Positions 63,566 to 64,000 of a stretch of DNA of 64,000 bases are shown here, piece by piece. Every line of letters begins with the position of its first letter. The first letter of the stretch is position 1. Below the pieces are notes generated by a model. That model made no database searches and was not told the origin of the DNA. It worked only from the letters and a program-made list of their open reading frames with translations. Source of the stretch: Aquimarina sp. ERC-38 (lineage in GTDB: Bacteria > Bacteroidota > Bacteroidia > Flavobacteriales > Flavobacteriaceae); contig NZ_CP098511.1 in assembly GCF_026222555.1 (NCBI RefSeq), positions 2,647,501 through 2,711,500 on the forward strand. Direction: 5' to 3'. The translations under genes and the position numbers were made by a program.

Positions 63566-64000
63566 ATGGCTACTCGCATTTATTCGGCTATACCTTTATC
63601 ACAAACGATTGTTGCCCTTTGTGCAGCTAAAGAAATAAGCAACATTGTAATTTCACCCGGATCAAGAAACGCTCCTTTAATTATAGAATTTTCAAACCAT
63701 CCTGATATGAATTGTTATAGTATTGTGGATGAACGTTGTGCTGCTTTTTTTGCCTTGGGAATGGCACAACAACTTCAAAAACCTACTGCATTGGTGTGTA
63801 CTTCGGGGAGTGCCTTGCTAAATTATTATCCTGCAATTGCCGAAGCCTTTTATAGCGATATCCCTTTAATCGTATTAAGTGCGGATCGTCCTATTGAACG
63901 TATTGATATTGGTGATGGTCAAACCATTCGGCAAAAGAATGCGTTTGAAAAACATATTTTGTATTCAGCTAATCTATATTCTGAAATTGTGCCTCAAGAA
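63566..64000 (+). CDS. menD: MenD, 2-succinyl-5-enolpyruvyl-6-hydroxy-3-cyclohexene-1-carboxylate synthase (partial, 5' end)
   Basis: The first 145 codons are present, open to the window edge. MATRIYSAIPLSQTIVALCAAKEISNIVISPGSRNAPLIIEFSNHPDM, SIVDERCAAFFALGMAQQLQKPTALVCTSGSALLNYYPAIAEAFYSDIPLIVLSADRP is the ThDP-binding N-terminal (Pyr) domain of MenD, with the catalytic-type Glu in DERCAAF. Condenses isochorismate with 2-oxoglutarate in menaquinone synthesis. 135 bp after menF. Confidence 0.95.
   Translation, partial: MATRIYSAIPLSQTIVALCAAKEISNIVISPGSRNAPLIIEFSNHPDMNCYSIVDERCAAFFALGMAQQLQKPTALVCTSGSALLNYYPAIAEAFYSDIPLIVLSADRPIERIDIGDGQTIRQKNAFEKHILYSANLYSEIVPQE

Noticed and set aside
1..64000. 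tRNA, rRNA or known riboswitches
   Set aside because: I looked for cloverleaf-type repeats, rRNA signatures and common riboswitch cores by eye and found none that I can support.

Overview
The window reads as a chromosomal segment from a marine-type member of the Flavobacteriaceae (Bacteroidota). This rests on AT-rich DNA, gliding and type IX secretion genes (a GldF-GldG protein, PorX, two proteins with type IX sorting domains), a fused LpxC-FabZ, a RlmD/DUF6452/DUF6048 block, TAnnTTTG-like promoter elements and several TTG starts. Species cannot be named from the sequence alone.

Layout. 1-4.9 kb: the left edge cuts an AraC-type regulator whose C-terminus is a BLUF blue-light domain; then a peroxiredoxin-like gene with a 47-codon partner and a clear terminator, a threonine dehydratase-like enzyme and a spermidine synthase-like methyltransferase. 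4.9-10 kb (minus): dnaN, a GldF-GldG fusion, a small monooxygenase-fold protein and a SAM hydroxide adenosyltransferase. 10.3-12.3 kb (plus): phoH and purC. 12.4-15 kb: a hypothetical protein, a serine beta-lactamase-like hydrolase and a DUF4174 protein. 15.3-20.3 kb: thrA-thrB-ridA-thrC operon. 20.7-25 kb: nnrDE, a duplicated-domain lipoprotein, DUF4258, alanine dehydrogenase. 25.2-27.1 kb: porX-tsaE. 27.3-35.5 kb (plus): HD hydrolase, lpxD, lpxC/fabZ, lpxA, efp, a second LpxD-like acyltransferase, sucD. 35.8-44 kb: ZIP transporter, two methyltransferases, an S8 lipoprotein protease, the rlmD block and a DinB protein.

44.4-57.4 kb holds the most unusual content: two tandem giant paralogues (about 1960 and 2159 residues) with signal peptides, a glucose/sorbosone-dehydrogenase-like propeller, an internally duplicated module and a type IX sorting domain. 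Directly downstream are two nearly identical IS copies (1573 and 1579 bp) in the same orientation, each with a 6-bp target duplication of form TANNTA. The second has landed inside a member of a dispersed, MITE-like repeat family of about 210-240 bp. I count five copies of this family; in one, the element end supplies the last codons and stop of tsaE. The window ends in menaquinone genes: a hotdog thioesterase, an isochorismate synthase and the 5' part of menD.

How it fits together: most genes are housekeeping (lipid A, threonine, purine, menaquinone, translation). A cell-surface theme (gliding ABC protein, PorX, type IX cargo) links distant parts. All family assignments come from motif recognition by eye; no database search was run.
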